Source of the DNA: Planctomycetaceae bacterium
Lineage (GTDB): Bacteria; Planctomycetota; Planctomycetia; Pirellulales; Pirellulaceae
Assembly: GCA_003233175.1 (NCBI GenBank)
Contig: QIKY01000223.1
Coordinates: 1 to 40,778 of the forward strand
Reading direction: 5' to 3'
Length of the DNA stretch: 40,778 bases
The notes beneath the pieces are model-generated. The model ran no database searches. It had not been told where the DNA came from and worked only from the letters and a program-made list of their open reading frames with translations. The position numbers and the translations under genes were made by a program. This document shows, piece by piece, positions 40,628 through 40,778 of this stretch. Position 1 is the first letter of the stretch. Each line of letters starts with the position of its first letter.

Positions 40628-40778
40628 ATGAAAGGCCTTTCGATGCATGCGTTGTTTTCCTCCGCAAACAGTATGACGCACGATGTAATTGGTTCCGCCA
40701 TCGAAGTTCATCAGGACAAAGGGCCCGGTTTACTGGAGTCCATTTATGAATGGTGCTTGACGATGGAACTCGAATCTC
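40628..40778 (+). CDS. GxxExxY-family protein, 5' end only (cut by window edge)
   Basis: The frame open to the window end reads [20 protein letters not shown] then [15 protein letters not shown]. This is the conserved start of the GxxExxY protein family ([10 protein letters not shown] contains the signature Gly, Glu and Tyr), PD-(D/E)XK-like small proteins of unknown function common in bacteroidetes and planctomycetes. Candidate starts are ATG at 40628, 40643 or 40673; 40643 or 40628 give the more usual N-terminal length. No strong ribosome site is seen. The remaining roughly 80-90 residues lie outside the window. Confidence 0.75.
   Translation, partial: MKGLSMHALFSSANSMTHDVIGSAIEVHQDKGPGLLESIYEWCLTMELES

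Overview
The window looks like a chromosome segment from a planctomycete, most likely of the Pirellulales type. Several families here are hallmarks of that phylum: a DUF1559 prepilin-like protein, a DUF1552 / DUF1592-DUF1588-DUF1585 pair, secreted proteins with lone CxxCH motifs, small carboxypeptidase-regulatory-like lipoproteins, and giant secreted or membrane proteins. The DNA is moderately GC-rich. Gaps between genes are full of short palindromic dispersed repeats. I saw no rRNA, tRNA, transposase, phage gene or CRISPR array.

Layout. 1-3.4 kb: the 3' part of a heavy-metal RND efflux pump, a His-rich lipoprotein and a VIT1/CCC1-type transporter, together a metal-handling set. 3.6-9.3 kb: housekeeping genes def-fmt (leftward), purB, and ribF-nrnA (overlapping by 4 bp). 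9.9-12.3 kb: a Rieske protein overlapping a cytochrome b that is fused to a two-heme cytochrome c tail, a compact bc-type quinol-oxidising module. 12.4-16.1 kb: a leftward three-gene operon (DUF1559 prepilin-like, lipoprotein, DUF4198/DUF3386 protein) divergent from hemP. Their shared intergenic region carries two 15-bp palindromes, one a near-consensus Fur box. 16.4-20.6 kb: the DUF1592-type cytochrome and DUF1552 Tat-exported pair. 20.8-25.5 kb: a secreted prenyltransferase/squalene-cyclase-fold protein, a lone groES, a coiled-coil protein, a secreted CxxCH protein and a Nudix hydrolase. 25.6-35.8 kb: two giant leftward genes separated by 4 nt, encoding three consecutive units of about 1,100 residues. 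Each unit is a signal peptide, a large ectodomain and C-terminal membrane segments; units two and three are fused in one 2,269-residue frame. 36.7-38.1 kb: a Met/Lys/Gly-rich Spy-like periplasmic protein and a SpoIIAA-like protein. 38.8-40.8 kb: a small zinc-ribbon protein, a secreted beta-propeller protein, and the 5' end of a GxxExxY-family gene cut by the window edge.

The most noteworthy points are: (1) the three-unit giant protein cluster, with a possible internal translation start at the fusion joint; (2) the putative Fur-controlled divergent hemP / DUF1559-DUF3386 locus; (3) the cytochrome b-diheme cytochrome c fusion with b6-like haem-ligand spacing; (4) a dense set of repeats, including a shared terminator-like hairpin family, a 334-bp nested palindrome, four 15-bp minisatellites (three in frame inside genes), a 77-bp MITE-like insertion, and a 100-bp duplicated 3' end of the DUF1552 gene.

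All functional assignments come from reading motifs by eye. No database search was run.
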